The notes below the pieces were generated by a model. The model did no database searches, was not told the DNA's origin, and was given only the letters and a program-made list of their open reading frames with translations. Shown piece after piece: positions 44,878 through 57,364 of a stretch of DNA of 64,000 nt. How positions within the stretch are numbered: the first letter of the stretch is position 1; each line of letters starts with the position of its first letter. The stretch spans positions 79,762 to 143,761 of the forward strand of contig NZ_JAQFIP010000011.1 in assembly GCF_029504735.1 (NCBI RefSeq). Reading direction: 5' to 3'. The translations under genes and the position numbers were made by a program. This DNA is from Ereboglobus sp. PH5-10 (GTDB taxonomy: Bacteria; Verrucomicrobiota; Verrucomicrobiia; Opitutales; Opitutaceae).

Positions 44878-45234
44878 ATGTCCAACCGAACACTCCGCGT
44901 CAACGAACTCATCCAGCGCGAACTCAGCGACATTCTTCGCAAGCGATATCAGAGCGAGGCGGTGACGATCACCATCAGCGCCGTTTCAACCGCGCCCGAC
45001 TTGCGCGACTGCCGCGTGCACGTCTCCGTGGTGGGCGATCCCGATTTCGCCGGGCAAAAACTCCGCTGGCTGCGCAAAAAGGAAAAAGACCTTCGCCAGG
45101 AACTCGGCCGCCGCATCATCCTCAAATACATGCCCAAGTTCACCTTCGCGCTCGACACCTCCACCGCGCGCGGCAACCGCATCCTCGGCATTCTCGACGA
45201 GCTGGAGGAAAAGGCTGAAAAACCGAAAGACTGA
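44878..45234 (+). CDS. rbfA: Ribosome-binding factor A
   Basis: 118 residues with the single KH-like fold: SNRTLRVNELIQRELSDILR at the start and the C-terminal helix ending GNRILGILDELEEK. It assists 16S rRNA 5'-end maturation in the 30S subunit. The last residues (KAEKPKD) are encoded by a CTGAA repeat arm, so repeat insertion seems to have set the C terminus. Confidence 0.93.
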   Translation: MSNRTLRVNELIQRELSDILRKRYQSEAVTITISAVSTAPDLRDCRVHVSVVGDPDFAGQKLRWLRKKEKDLRQELGRRIILKYMPKFTFALDTSTARGNRILGILDELEEKAEKPKD

Positions 45235-45299
45235 AGAGCTGAAAAAGCAGCCTGCGGTCGTCGCCAAGTATTTTAGCCCTTCAGTCTTTCAGCCCTTTT
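45208..45299. repeat. Second inverted pair of CTGAA tandem repeats
   Basis: The left arm (45208-45247) overlaps the rbfA 3' end and the right arm (45272-45299) is its complement. Same family as the pair at 44777. Confidence 0.65.
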
Positions 45300-45307
45300 C
45301 TTCCGCC

Positions 45308-46315
45308 ATGTATTTTCCAAAGCTCTCTCCACTCTTCAAAACCCTCCTCGACTCCGTTTCCGGCCAGCCTGTGGCCGTGATCGGTCACGCCCGGCCCGAC
45401 GGCGATTGCATTGGCTCCCAAATCGCGCTCGCCCGCGTTCTCCAATCACTCGGGATTAAAACAATCTGCGTCAACGGCGACCCCGTTCCCCGTCGCATCC
45501 AGTATCTCGTCACTCCTGAAACTCCTTTTTTCCTCCCCGACGACATGCTGTCCGGTTCGAGCACCGCAGGCTGGACCGCCATCTTCGTCGATTGCGCCGA
45601 CCACGATCGCGGCGGCGCCAAGGTCCGAAACCGCTTCCCCTCGCCCGCGGGCTGCATCGACCATCACCTCTCCAACGCCGATTATGCCGCGCACAACATC
45701 GTCGATCCCGCCGCCGCCGCCACGTGCGAAATGCTCGCGGGCATGTTTCTCGACCTCGGCCTTCCCATCGACGAAATCACTGCCAGGGCGCTCTACGCCG
45801 GCATCAACACCGACACCGGCCAATTTCGTTTCGGCAGCACCACCCCCCGCACTTTCAAACTCGCCGCCGAGCTCGTCGCGCGCGGAGCCAGCCCCGCCGA
45901 GGCCGGTTACGAAATCTACGAGCGCGAAAGCTGGGGCAAACTCAAGCTCCTCGACGCATTCCTCCGCTCGCTCACCCGCGAGTGTGACAACCGCGCCTGC
46001 ATCGGCATTCTCCCCGACGGCATCTTCGACCTCACCGGCACCACGCCCGAGGACACCGAGGGGCTGGTCGATTACGCGCGTTGCATCGACGGCGTCGAAA
46101 TCGGCGTGCTCATTGAGGAGCGCCCCGGCGCGATCAAGGCCAGCCTTCGCGCCAAAAATCCCGCCATGCGCGTTGACCGCATCGCCGCCATTTTCGGCGG
46201 GGGAGGGCACGCCTGCGCCGCCGGCCTCAACATGAAAAACGCCCCGTCGCTTGCCGAGTTTCGCGCGCAACTCGTCACCGCCATCGCCGCGCAACTCGAC
46301 GCGGTAAAAAATTAA
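45308..46315 (+). CDS. nrnA: DHH-family phosphoesterase, NrnA-like
   Basis: 335 residues. DHH motifs: VIGHARPDGDCIGSQIAL (I), FVDCADHDR (II), GCIDHHLSN (III, DHH) and YAGINTDTGQFRF (IV). The C-terminal DHHA1 domain has GGGGHACAAG. NrnA degrades very short RNA oligonucleotides and dephosphorylates pAp. Its place between rbfA and truB is typical. Confidence 0.92.
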   Translation: MYFPKLSPLFKTLLDSVSGQPVAVIGHARPDGDCIGSQIALARVLQSLGIKTICVNGDPVPRRIQYLVTPETPFFLPDDMLSGSSTAGWTAIFVDCADHDRGGAKVRNRFPSPAGCIDHHLSNADYAAHNIVDPAAAATCEMLAGMFLDLGLPIDEITARALYAGINTDTGQFRFGSTTPRTFKLAAELVARGASPAEAGYEIYERESWGKLKLLDAFLRSLTRECDNRACIGILPDGIFDLTGTTPEDTEGLVDYARCIDGVEIGVLIEERPGAIKASLRAKNPAMRVDRIAAIFGGGGHACAAGLNMKNAPSLAEFRAQLVTAIAAQLDAVKN

Positions 46316-46436
46316 GAACTAAGATTTTAAAAATTAAAAAACAAACCCTCAGGCATCGCACATGCACTCGAACTCGTTTCACACGCGGCGCGGCAGCGCC
46401 CGCTTCTTAATTCTTAAATCTTAATTCTTAATTTCC
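46305..46436. repeat. Inverted pair of TTAAGAAT-type repeats
   Basis: AATTAAGAAC... units at 46305-46342, overlapping the nrnA 3' end, and the complementary TTCTTAATTCTTAAATC units at 46403-46436. Different family from the CTGAA repeats but the same design. Confidence 0.65.
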
Positions 46437-46439
46437 ATC

Positions 46440-47165
46440 ATGTTGGTTCCACCCAAAGAACTTGAGGGCGTCCTCCTCATCGACAAACCCACCGACCACA
46501 CATCGCACGACGTGATCGCGCGCCTCCGCGGCATCTTGAAAATGAAACGCATTGGCCACGCCGGCACGCTCGACCCGATGGCCACGGGCATTCTTATCGT
46601 GCTCGTTGGCAAGGCCACTCGCGCCTCGCAATACCTCATGAGCGTGGACAAGGAATACACCGGCACGATCTCCCTCGGCAAGGTCACCAACACGCAGGAC
46701 GCCGAGGGCGAGATGCTTGAGACGCGCCCGGTGCCGCCCTTCACGCAGGAGCAAATCCTTGCCGCCATGAAAACCTTCGTCGGCGACCAATACCAGACGC
46801 CGCCCATGTTTTCCGCCATCAAGATCGACGGCGTCCCGCTCTACAAAGCCGCGCGCAAAGGCGAGGAAATCGAGCGCGAGCCGCGCTTTATCCGCGTATC
46901 CAAATTTGAACTGCATCGTTGGGAAACACCCGAGATCGACTTCACTCTCCGTTGCAGCAAAGGCACGTATGTGCGCACCATCGCGCACGACCTCGGCCAG
47001 AAACTTGAATGCGGCGCGCACCTCTCGCGCCTCCGCCGCACCGGCACTGGCAAGTTCACCGATGCCCAATGCGTGACCTTGGAGCACCTGCAAAAACTCC
47101 CGCGTCCCGAAATCGAAAAACTCCTCATCCCCGTTCACGAAGCCGTCCCCAGCGTAGCATTGTGA
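46440..47165 (+). CDS. truB: tRNA pseudouridine(55) synthase
   Basis: 241 residues. [20 protein letters not shown], then [14 protein letters not shown] with the catalytic Asp, then [20 protein letters not shown] and [16 protein letters not shown]. Forms pseudouridine 55 in the T loop of tRNAs. It lacks a long C-terminal PUA extension, as in short TruB forms. Confidence 0.95.
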   Translation: MLVPPKELEGVLLIDKPTDHTSHDVIARLRGILKMKRIGHAGTLDPMATGILIVLVGKATRASQYLMSVDKEYTGTISLGKVTNTQDAEGEMLETRPVPPFTQEQILAAMKTFVGDQYQTPPMFSAIKIDGVPLYKAARKGEEIEREPRFIRVSKFELHRWETPEIDFTLRCSKGTYVRTIAHDLGQKLECGAHLSRLRRTGTGKFTDAQCVTLEHLQKLPRPEIEKLLIPVHEAVPSVAL

Positions 47166-47648
47166 GGGGCATAACATTGAATTGACCGGATCGCGTCGAG
47201 TGGCGCGGGCAGTCAGCGTGTGGGTTTCATCGAATGTTCGGGTTCCCTTGCCGCATTGTGGCAGGGCGTTCCGGGCAAAGCGACTGTTTGACTATCGTCT
47301 CGGTGAGTCTCGGCCATCCTCACTTCGAAAAAACTTCCCGGTTCTAGCTTTTGGGCGATGTGGAAACGTCGGTTATAACCAAATGGCGAAATGCCAAAGC
47401 CCAGAATTTCAATATCTGAAAATCCCGCAGTTTGGATTTTGCCTCGCCTGTGTCACTGCTTGGCGCGCGTCAAAATCAACTGCGTCAATTTTGTGTCAAC
47501 CTGTCTCACTTTATTAACTTTTTCGGTATTTATCCCCGTTAATTTTAGCCTCATTGTCCCATTTATAAATTTTCTACTCATTGATTTTCATCGATTAAAG
47601 TAAATCGTTATTTTTGACGGCACGCGCATTGCTTAATGATTCCACATT
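47166..47648. other. dnaK upstream region
   Basis: 483 bp without a convincing gene. It becomes AT-rich towards dnaK and should hold its promoter. I found no CIRCE element (TTAGCACTC-N9-GAGTGCTAA) or other clear heat-shock operator. Confidence 0.5.
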
Positions 47649-49598
<1,950 letters not shown>

Positions 49599-49679
49599 AA
49601 ACCAGCCGCAGGTGAACACAGATAAACGCAAATAATAGAAATCTATCTCCGGTTTTATCTGTGTCCGTCTGTGGTTAAA
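49599..49679. repeat. Inverted repeat ACACAGATAAA / TTTATCTGTGT after dnaK
   Basis: AACCAGCCGCAGGTGAACAC... on the left and its near-complement ending CTGTGGTTAAA on the right form an ~80-nt hairpin. Related to the repeat at 8714. May act as transcript end. Confidence 0.55.
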
Positions 49680-49743
49680 ATATCCCCTGAATACACACTT
49701 CGAGGAAGCCTGAATTCATTAATAATAAAATAAACATATAATT

Positions 49744-50148
49744 ATGCCTGTCGTATTATCATTTGATCTAAAAAACGCCACATCCACCGATTACGGCCAC
49801 CTGCAAAGCATGTTTGAGCGATTTGGGTTTGAAAACCTTGGCGGGTCTTCATACCGATACCCACAACTAGGCACTCACCCACATACCGAGGACTGGTTTA
49901 ATCATGTAATTCCAGCCCTGATGCTTTTTAGATCGTATGCAGTAAAATCAAAGAAAATAAAAAAAATCACATTAGATATACAAACATCTACAGGATATGC
50001 ACCTGTTGCGAAATTTGGAACCGCCCCGAAAACAAGCAGTGAAATAAAATTTTATAATCCTAATAACGCACAATTTGGACTAAGCAATCTGAAAGACTGG
50101 TTGGACGGTGTTACGTTTCCCTATGATACAACTAGTGACAAAATATGA
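49744..50148 (+). CDS. Hypothetical protein, possible Cas2/VapD-like fold
   Basis: 134 residues in AT-rich sequence unlike the flanking core genes. The start (PVVLSFDLKNATSTDYGHLQ, then FGFENLGG) has the beta-alpha pattern and Asp seen at the front of Cas2/VapD ferredoxin folds, but no more can be claimed. Then TEDWFNHVIPALMLFRSY and a second strand-rich half ending in a polar tail. It stands alone between dnaK and an AlbA-type gene; low GC suggests acquisition. No CRISPR array or cas genes are nearby. Confidence 0.5.
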   Translation: MPVVLSFDLKNATSTDYGHLQSMFERFGFENLGGSSYRYPQLGTHPHTEDWFNHVIPALMLFRSYAVKSKKIKKITLDIQTSTGYAPVAKFGTAPKTSSEIKFYNPNNAQFGLSNLKDWLDGVTFPYDTTSDKI

Positions 50149-50430
50149 TTTGAAAACACCAAATGGGGCAATCCGGGTATTGCAACAAGATTGATACTTT
50201 AAAAATTATGAATTAGGCACAGAGGGTCGCAAGACATCACACACATCATACGCAATTCACCATCATTTTTGTAAAATCAAAAATTGAAGCCATAAACACA
50301 CAGAAAACAACCCCACAGCCGGACGGCCCTCCCAAACTCTGTGCCGCGACGGCTTGGCGGCGCGCTCTGTGCCCTCTGTGTCTAAAAAACAACCCAAAAA
50401 ACTTTTTTGGTATTAACGAAAAGCATAAAC

Positions 50431-51948
50431 ATGAACACCGAATCCAACCGCGTTGAATTCAAACTCAAACTTACCGACAAGTTTGAGCGTTCTGTCGTTG
50501 CTTTTCTCAATTATCCGGGCGGTGGCGAGATTCTTCTCGGCATCAATGACGACGGCTCCACCGCGGGGCTCGCCGACGCCGACGGCGACCAGCTAAAGAT
50601 CGTTGATCGTATCAAAAACAACATTCGCCCCGCCACGCTCGGCCTGTTCGATGTCATTCGCGAGCAACGCGACGGCAGGGACATCATACGCGTCGTGGTT
50701 TCCGGAGGACCACAGCGGCCCTACTATATTCGCGAAAAGGGAATGAGCGAAACAGGATGCTTTATTCGCGCCGGCAACTCCGTCCAGCCGATGACGGAGC
50801 AAATGATAGAGGGGCTTTTGTCAAAACGGCACCCCGTCTCGCTTCAAACCACGCCCTCCCCCAGGCAAAATCTGACTTTCGAACAACTGAAAATTTATTA
50901 TCAGGAGCACGGCTATGAAATCACGTCGGAATTCATCGCCAACCTCGATTTGCTTCTGCCATCAGGGGAATACAATTACGCAGCCTATCTGCTGGCCGAC
51001 AACAACGGCGTGTCCATGAAAGTCGCCAAATACGCCGGAACCGACAAATACGACCTGGTTGAGAATTACGAATACGGCAATTGCTGCCTGCTGACGGCGA
51101 CAAACCGAATTTTAGAAAAGCTGCTGGTTGAAAACAAAACCTTCGCGAAAATCTCCTATCCGACCCGCCTTGAAAAAAACATGGTGGACAAGACGGCGCT
51201 GCGCGAGGCGGTCATCAACGCCATCGTGCACAACGATTACAGCCTCACCGTTCCGCTCGTCGAAATCTACTCCGACCGCATGGTGGTGACCTCCGCCGGC
51301 GGCCTGGTCGAGGGACTCTCGCAGGATGATTTTTTCAATTGCCGCTCCATGCCGCGCAATCGCGTCTTGATGCGAGTGTTTCGTGACGCGGAGCTGGTTG
51401 AAAACCTCGGCTCCGGCATGACGCGCATACTCCGAGCCTATGACCGCTCGATTTTCAACTTCACGCCAAGTTTTCTGGAAATAACTTTCCAGTTCGACGA
51501 AGACTACAAAGCCGGCAATAGCACCGACGGCTCCGACCAAGCCACCGCGCAAGATAACCTATTGGACGAAAGCCTGTTGCAAGAATTGGCGGGAGCTTTG
51601 ACATTGCCCACCGCGCAAGTCACCGCGCAGGCTACCCCGCAAGTCACCCCGCAAGTCACCCCGCAAGTCACCCCGCAAGTCACCGTGCAAGTTAAAAAGA
51701 TACTTCAAGCCGCTATTCATCCAATGAATCGCGAACTGTTGCAGCAGGCGTCCAATCTCAGTGACCGCGAGCATTTTCGCAAAGCTTACCTTGAACCGCT
51801 TGTCTCCGCAGGCTGGCTCGAACGCACTATCCCCGACAAACCCACCAGCCGCCTTCAGCAATATCGCATCACCGAAAAAGGCCGCGCGTGGCTGCAAAAA
51901 GCAACCGGAACGACCGCCGCTGAAAAAAGCGCTTCCCAACCGGCATGA
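50431..51948 (+). CDS. AlbA_2/Schlafen-type putative regulator (RecG-like annotation family)
   Basis: Start at 50431 (MNTESNRVEFKLKLTD). 505 residues. N-terminal AlbA_2 domain (about 5-115; EFKLKLTDKFERSVVAFLNY, GGGEILLGINDDG) and a C-terminal HATPase_c_4-like part with KTALREAVINAIVHNDYS and ENLGSGMTRILRAY. It is followed by seven repeats of T(P/A)QV and a winged helix (ERTIPDKPTSRLQQYRIT). Members are often called ATP-dependent DNA helicases, but no helicase motifs exist; they are presumed transcription regulators. It lies directly upstream of groES. A shrunken paralogue is at 34099. Confidence 0.85.
   Translation: MNTESNRVEFKLKLTDKFERSVVAFLNYPGGGEILLGINDDGSTAGLADADGDQLKIVDRIKNNIRPATLGLFDVIREQRDGRDIIRVVVSGGPQRPYYIREKGMSETGCFIRAGNSVQPMTEQMIEGLLSKRHPVSLQTTPSPRQNLTFEQLKIYYQEHGYEITSEFIANLDLLLPSGEYNYAAYLLADNNGVSMKVAKYAGTDKYDLVENYEYGNCCLLTATNRILEKLLVENKTFAKISYPTRLEKNMVDKTALREAVINAIVHNDYSLTVPLVEIYSDRMVVTSAGGLVEGLSQDDFFNCRSMPRNRVLMRVFRDAELVENLGSGMTRILRAYDRSIFNFTPSFLEITFQFDEDYKAGNSTDGSDQATAQDNLLDESLLQELAGALTLPTAQVTAQATPQVTPQVTPQVTPQVTVQVKKILQAAIHPMNRELLQQASNLSDREHFRKAYLEPLVSAGWLERTIPDKPTSRLQQYRITEKGRAWLQKATGTTAAEKSASQPA
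51610..51693 (+). repeat. Seven tandem 12-bp repeats (ACCCCGCAAGTC)
   Basis: Units of ACC-CCG-CAA-GTC encode T-P-Q-V repeats between the nucleotide-binding part and the winged helix of the AlbA-type protein. The four central units are almost identical, implying recent expansion. The paralogue at 34099 has THQV repeats in the same place. Confidence 0.9.
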
Positions 51949-52020
51949 CTCTCGCGCACAATTTTCCCTTTTCCCTCATTTTTCCTCTAACCCACAACCA
52001 CAACCAACCAAAAACACACT

Positions 52021-52317
52021 ATGGCAAAAATCAAAATCAAGCCTGTCGGTGATCGCGTCCTCGTGAAGCACATCGAAGAAAAAGAACAAGTCCGCGGCGG
52101 CATCATCATTCCCGATTCCGCCAAGGAAAAACCGCAGGAGGCCGAAGTCATCGCGCTCGGCTCCGGCAAGAAAGACGACAGCGGCAAAGTCGTTCCCTTC
52201 GAAGTGAAGGTCGGCGACAAGGTCCTCATCAGCAAATACGGCGGAACCGAGGTCAAAATCGACGACGAGAAATACACCCTCGTCCGCGAAGACGACATCC
52301 TCGGCATCTTCGCCTAA
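52021..52317 (+). CDS. groES: Co-chaperonin GroES
   Basis: 98 residues: [20 protein letters not shown], the mobile loop [19 protein letters not shown] and the ending REDDILGIF. Caps the GroEL ring. It precedes groEL by 79 nt, with a short tandem repeat between them. Confidence 0.97.
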   Translation: MAKIKIKPVGDRVLVKHIEEKEQVRGGIIIPDSAKEKPQEAEVIALGSGKKDDSGKVVPFEVKVGDKVLISKYGGTEVKIDDEKYTLVREDDILGIFA

Positions 52318-52357
52318 TCCGTCAAAAAACGCATCCAAAACACAAACGCGTTTTCTC

Positions 52358-52390
52358 AATCCAAAATCCAAAATCTAAAATCCAAAATCT
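52358..52390 (+). repeat. CCAAAATC tandem repeat between groES and groEL
   Basis: Four to five 8-bp units of TCCAAAATC type just before the groEL start. A third family of short tandem repeats at an operon junction. Confidence 0.7.
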
Positions 52391-52396
52391 ACCAAT

Positions 52397-54022
<1,626 letters not shown>

Positions 54023-54079
54023 TTGATTCCCGCAGGGGCGCCGCCTGGCGTGCGCCCTCGCGAAACAAAAACTCTCAAG

Positions 54080-54108
54080 GCGCGCCGCACTCCGGCGCGC
54101 TTTTTTTT
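54080..54108 (+). terminator. groESL terminator
   Basis: GCGCGCCG/CGGCGCGC stem with a 5-nt loop followed by eight T, 58 nt after the groEL stop. Confidence 0.9.
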
Positions 54109-54189
54109 ACCCTTGGGCATACGCGTCCCGCCCCATTTTCCATTGCGCGCCGGTTTAATTCACACCATGAAAAGCGGAAAAACCTCCCC

Positions 54190-55704
54190 ATGAAAATCCC
54201 CTCGCACAGCATCTTGCCGCTTTTGCTTGTCGCACTCCTAGCCCTTGGCGCATGCAAGGATTCCAAAACCTCCGCTCCCAAACAAACATCCGCCGCTTCT
54301 TCCGAGCCACGCCAAGCACAGTCTGCTACGACACCGCAAACCAGCGCGAATGACGCCGATTTCGCGGATATCCCTGCCGACCTCGCCGAGCGTTACAAGA
54401 CCGCGCTTCAATCCAATAACGCCGCAGCCCTCCTCGAAATCGGCAAGGAAGCCCGGGACAAGGCCGCCGCCATCGAAAATTCTTCGCGCGCATCCACTGC
54501 GCTCGCCGTTTTTTCCGCGCGCGCAGTTGCTGCATCCGCGCGCCTCGGCAACACCGAGGCCATGTTGCTCGCCGCCCGCAATGCGCTGGATGGCTATGGC
54601 GTTCCGGTTGACCGCGCTGCCGCGCTCGAACTCTACACTGCCGCGGGCGACGCTGGCGAAGCCGCCGGCTACAACGCCGCCGCGCGCATGCTTGTCGAGG
54701 GCAAAGACGCGCCTCTCGATGTGTCCGGCGCTCTCGCCCTTATCGAAAAAGCCATCGCTCTCGGTAGCACCGAGGCGAAGTTTCTCAAGGGCTCGATCAT
54801 CCTCGCCCAAGGCGGCGACTCCGTCCCCGAGGCCATGCGACTCCTCATGGAAGCCGCGCGCGCCGATAATGCCGAGGCGCAATACCTTCTCGCAAAACTT
54901 CACCGCGAGGGCAAATACGCGCCCCGCGACGAACAGGCCGCCGCTGAATGGACAAAATATGCCGCCGATCTCGGGCTTGCTTCCGCAAGCACCGATTACG
55001 CCCGCCTCACGCTTCGCGGAAAATCCGGCGCCGACGGGGATGTTCGCGCCGCCATCGATCGACTCATTTACGCTGCCGACCAAGGCAACTCCAATGCCGC
55101 CCTGCAACTCGCTTTCTTTTTTCAATCCGCCAAAAATCCCACACCCGAGGACTTTGCCGCCGCGCAGCGTTATGCCCAAATGGCTCATGACAATGGCGAA
55201 TCCGACGCCGCCTTGGTGCTGGCCACTATCGCACTGCGGAACAAGGACTACACCGTCGCGCTCGAGTGGTTGGAAAAAGATGCCAACAATTTGAACTGGC
55301 GCACGAAATACGCCTACGAACTCGCCACCAAAAGCAGGCAACCTCTGGCAACCGCGATCCGCACCGCCACTTACGCCAAGCGCGAGGAGGCCATGAGGCA
55401 TGCAACTGAAAAACCGGCCACGCCAGGCGGTGACAAACGCCCCGCTGTGATCAAGGCATTCGAGCCTCCAATCCCGCCATCCCTCACATCGCTCGACGCC
55501 CAAATCTCGGTTAACGTGCGGTTTATTGTGGATGAAAACGGCGTGCCCACGGACGTCAAATTACTCAACCCAAGCCCCTACGAGGAACTCAACCAATCCG
55601 TGCTCGACACCGTTGGCCAATGGCGTTTCTCACCCGGCGTTAAAAACGGAGTCCCCGTCAAAACGCGCATGCAATTGCCCCTGGTCGTCAATACCAAGCG
55701 CTGA
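54190..55704 (+). CDS. Lipoprotein with Sel1-like repeats and TonB C-terminal domain
   Basis: 504 residues. Signal peptide with lipobox LLALGAC, cleaved before Cys21. Residues about 95-360 are Sel1-type helical repeats (for example AAGDAGEAAGYNAAARMLVE). The last ~85 residues form a TonB C-terminal-like domain (QISVNVRFIVDENGVPTDVK, VGQWRFSPGVKNG). It likely sits in the periplasm, where TonB-like domains touch outer-membrane receptors or act as binding modules. Sel1 repeats mediate protein contacts. The combination with a lipid anchor is uncommon. Confidence 0.8.
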   Translation: MKIPSHSILPLLLVALLALGACKDSKTSAPKQTSAASSEPRQAQSATTPQTSANDADFADIPADLAERYKTALQSNNAAALLEIGKEARDKAAAIENSSRASTALAVFSARAVAASARLGNTEAMLLAARNALDGYGVPVDRAAALELYTAAGDAGEAAGYNAAARMLVEGKDAPLDVSGALALIEKAIALGSTEAKFLKGSIILAQGGDSVPEAMRLLMEAARADNAEAQYLLAKLHREGKYAPRDEQAAAEWTKYAADLGLASASTDYARLTLRGKSGADGDVRAAIDRLIYAADQGNSNAALQLAFFFQSAKNPTPEDFAAAQRYAQMAHDNGESDAALVLATIALRNKDYTVALEWLEKDANNLNWRTKYAYELATKSRQPLATAIRTATYAKREEAMRHATEKPATPGGDKRPAVIKAFEPPIPPSLTSLDAQISVNVRFIVDENGVPTDVKLLNPSPYEELNQSVLDTVGQWRFSPGVKNGVPVKTRMQLPLVVNTKR

Positions 55705-55727
55705 ACGCGCGCCGCGGCCTGCCTCCC

Positions 55728-56453
55728 TCAAAACAACATTCCCTGCCGCCCGTCGGGCTCGTCATCAGCCGCGGGCGGGGCGACGCACTCCGGGCCTGCG
55801 TTGCGCGTGTTGTTCACATGGCTTGAAACGCGCCTCGCGCGCATCAACGCATCCTCGAAAGGCAGCAACAATAGCGTGCTCATGCCGTCTCGCGCATCGC
55901 CGTCGAGCCACCTGGTTGCGTCCTCGGCCGGCACGATCATCGGCATGCGGTGATGGATTGGGCGCATCACGTTGTTTGGCTCGGTCGTGATGATTGCGCA
56001 CGCCCCGTTCGCGTCGCGGTCGGGCAAGCGGTCCCAGATGCCCGCCAGAAAAAACGGCCGTTTATCCCTCAACTGAAAAAGCCACGGAAAACGCGCCCGC
56101 CCGGCCTTTTCCCATTCATAAAAACCACTCGCGGGAATCAGGCAACGGCGCGACATCAGCGCCTCGCGAAACCCCGCTTTCGAGAGCAGCGACTCCGCGC
56201 GCACATTCACAATCGGCGGCGCGCTCGTCCGCTGCACCCCGGCGCCATGCCATCGCAATCCCCAGTGCAGCGACACGCATTCGCGCTCGCGTTTCACGCG
56301 CCCCGGTTTTGCCCGGACCACTTTTATTTTCGACGACGGCGCGATGTTGTAGTTGTCGCCTGGATACGCGGTGTCGCCCTCCTCGTCGGGAATGCCCGCC
56401 GCCGCGAGAAGATCCCGCGCATCTTTCCCCAAAAGCATGTAACGGCAGCACAT
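55728..56453 (-). CDS. HMCES/YedK family DNA-protein crosslinking protein
   Basis: 241 residues. Cys2 (MCCRYM) becomes N-terminal after Met removal and can crosslink to abasic sites in single-stranded DNA. NYNIAPSSKI, SLHWGLRW, NVRAESLLSK, CLIPASGFYEW and HHRMPMIV are all present. It shields abasic sites during replication. 12 nt downstream of tcdA, so probably cotranscribed. Confidence 0.93.
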   Translation of the reverse strand: MCCRYMLLGKDARDLLAAAGIPDEEGDTAYPGDNYNIAPSSKIKVVRAKPGRVKRERECVSLHWGLRWHGAGVQRTSAPPIVNVRAESLLSKAGFREALMSRRCLIPASGFYEWEKAGRARFPWLFQLRDKRPFFLAGIWDRLPDRDANGACAIITTEPNNVMRPIHHRMPMIVPAEDATRWLDGDARDGMSTLLLLPFEDALMRARRVSSHVNNTRNAGPECVAPPAADDEPDGRQGMLF

Positions 56454-56465
56454 TGCGCCCTGAAG

Positions 56466-57272
56466 TTAGGCGCCTGAAGTTTCCCGTGGCAATTCCGCAA
56501 TGAGCCTCACCGCTTCACCCGCCGCCGCGAGGCCGAACGCCCCTGTCACAAACACCGCCGTGCCAAAACCGCTCTCGCAATCGAGCTTCAGATTGCTCCC
56601 CGGTTCCTGCTCGGTCGAGCATGTGCCGTTCGCCCACGGATAAACCGGTTTCTCCGCCGAATACACGCAGCGCACGCCGTAGCGGTTTCCCTCGCCGCGC
56701 GCGAACCCGTGGTCGCGGCGCAATTTTTTTCGCACCAGCCGCAACAAATCATCGCTGACGGATTCGCCGAGGTCGCCCGTGCGGATCGCGCTCGCGTCAC
56801 GCTTGCCGCCCGCGCCGCCCACCGTCACGCAGGCGAGCCCGCGTTGCGCGCAACTTGCGATGAGCAGCGCCTTGTTTGTCACCGAGTCAATCGCGTCGAT
56901 CACGCAATCAAAGCGTTTCGAAAGCATCCGCTCCGCGGTCGCCGAGGTAAAAAACTCCGGCAGTGTTTCGACGCGGATTTCCGGATTGATCAGCCGCATG
57001 CGCCGCGCAAGCACGTCGACCTTGGGCCGTCCGATCTCGCCCTCGATTGCGGGCAGCTGCCGGTTCACATTGGTCACGCACACATCGTCGAGATCGATGA
57101 GCGTGAGCGCGCCGACACCCGAGCGCGCCAGCCCCTCGACCGCCCACGAGCCCACGCCGCCCACGCCCACCACGCACACATGCGCGTCGTGCAAACGGGC
57201 CAGCCCTTCGCGTCCGAATAATCGTCCCACACCGCCGAAGCGGGCCTGATAGTTCTGGGAAAGTTTTGTCAT
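56466..57272 (-). CDS. tcdA: tRNA threonylcarbamoyladenosine dehydratase (E1-like)
   Basis: Start at 57272 (MTKLSQNYQARFGGVGRLFG), the family's usual beginning. 268 residues: Rossmann motif VCVVGVGGVGSWAVEGLARSG, LIDLDDVCVTNVNRQ for adenylation, and DCVIDAIDSVTNKALLI. It cyclises t6A to ct6A at tRNA position 37. VTVGGAGGKRDAS matches TcdA rather than ThiF/MoeB. Confidence 0.92.
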   Translation of the reverse strand: MTKLSQNYQARFGGVGRLFGREGLARLHDAHVCVVGVGGVGSWAVEGLARSGVGALTLIDLDDVCVTNVNRQLPAIEGEIGRPKVDVLARRMRLINPEIRVETLPEFFTSATAERMLSKRFDCVIDAIDSVTNKALLIASCAQRGLACVTVGGAGGKRDASAIRTGDLGESVSDDLLRLVRKKLRRDHGFARGEGNRYGVRCVYSAEKPVYPWANGTCSTEQEPGSNLKLDCESGFGTAVFVTGAFGLAAAGEAVRLIAELPRETSGA

Positions 57273-57284
57273 TCTGTTTTTCGA

Positions 57285-57356
57285 GGTAGGGCGAAGCCTC
57301 CGGCTGAGCCGAAATCGTGTTTCACGCAATGGCTCACCGGGACGGTTCGCCCTACC
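57285..57356. repeat. GGTAGGGCGAA inverted repeat between tcdA and mazG-like gene
   Basis: Perfect 11-bp arms GGTAGGGCGAA/TTCGCCCTACC enclose a further partly complementary centre (GGCTGAGCC and GGCTCACC). Its opening bases recur in the repeat inside hsdM. Confidence 0.6.
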
Positions 57357-57364
57357 ATCGCATT

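Noticed and set aside
47182..47517. 111-codon frame before dnaK
   Set aside because: Mixed composition, no ribosome-binding site and no family; probably chance.
51610..51693. CRISPR-like array
   Set aside because: The repeats are 12 bp, contiguous and coding (TPQV units); no spacers. No CRISPR array was seen anywhere in the window.
51949..52020. CIRCE/HrcA operator before groES
   Set aside because: Looked for TTAGCACTC-N9-GAGTGCTAA in this 72-bp gap and before dnaK; not present.
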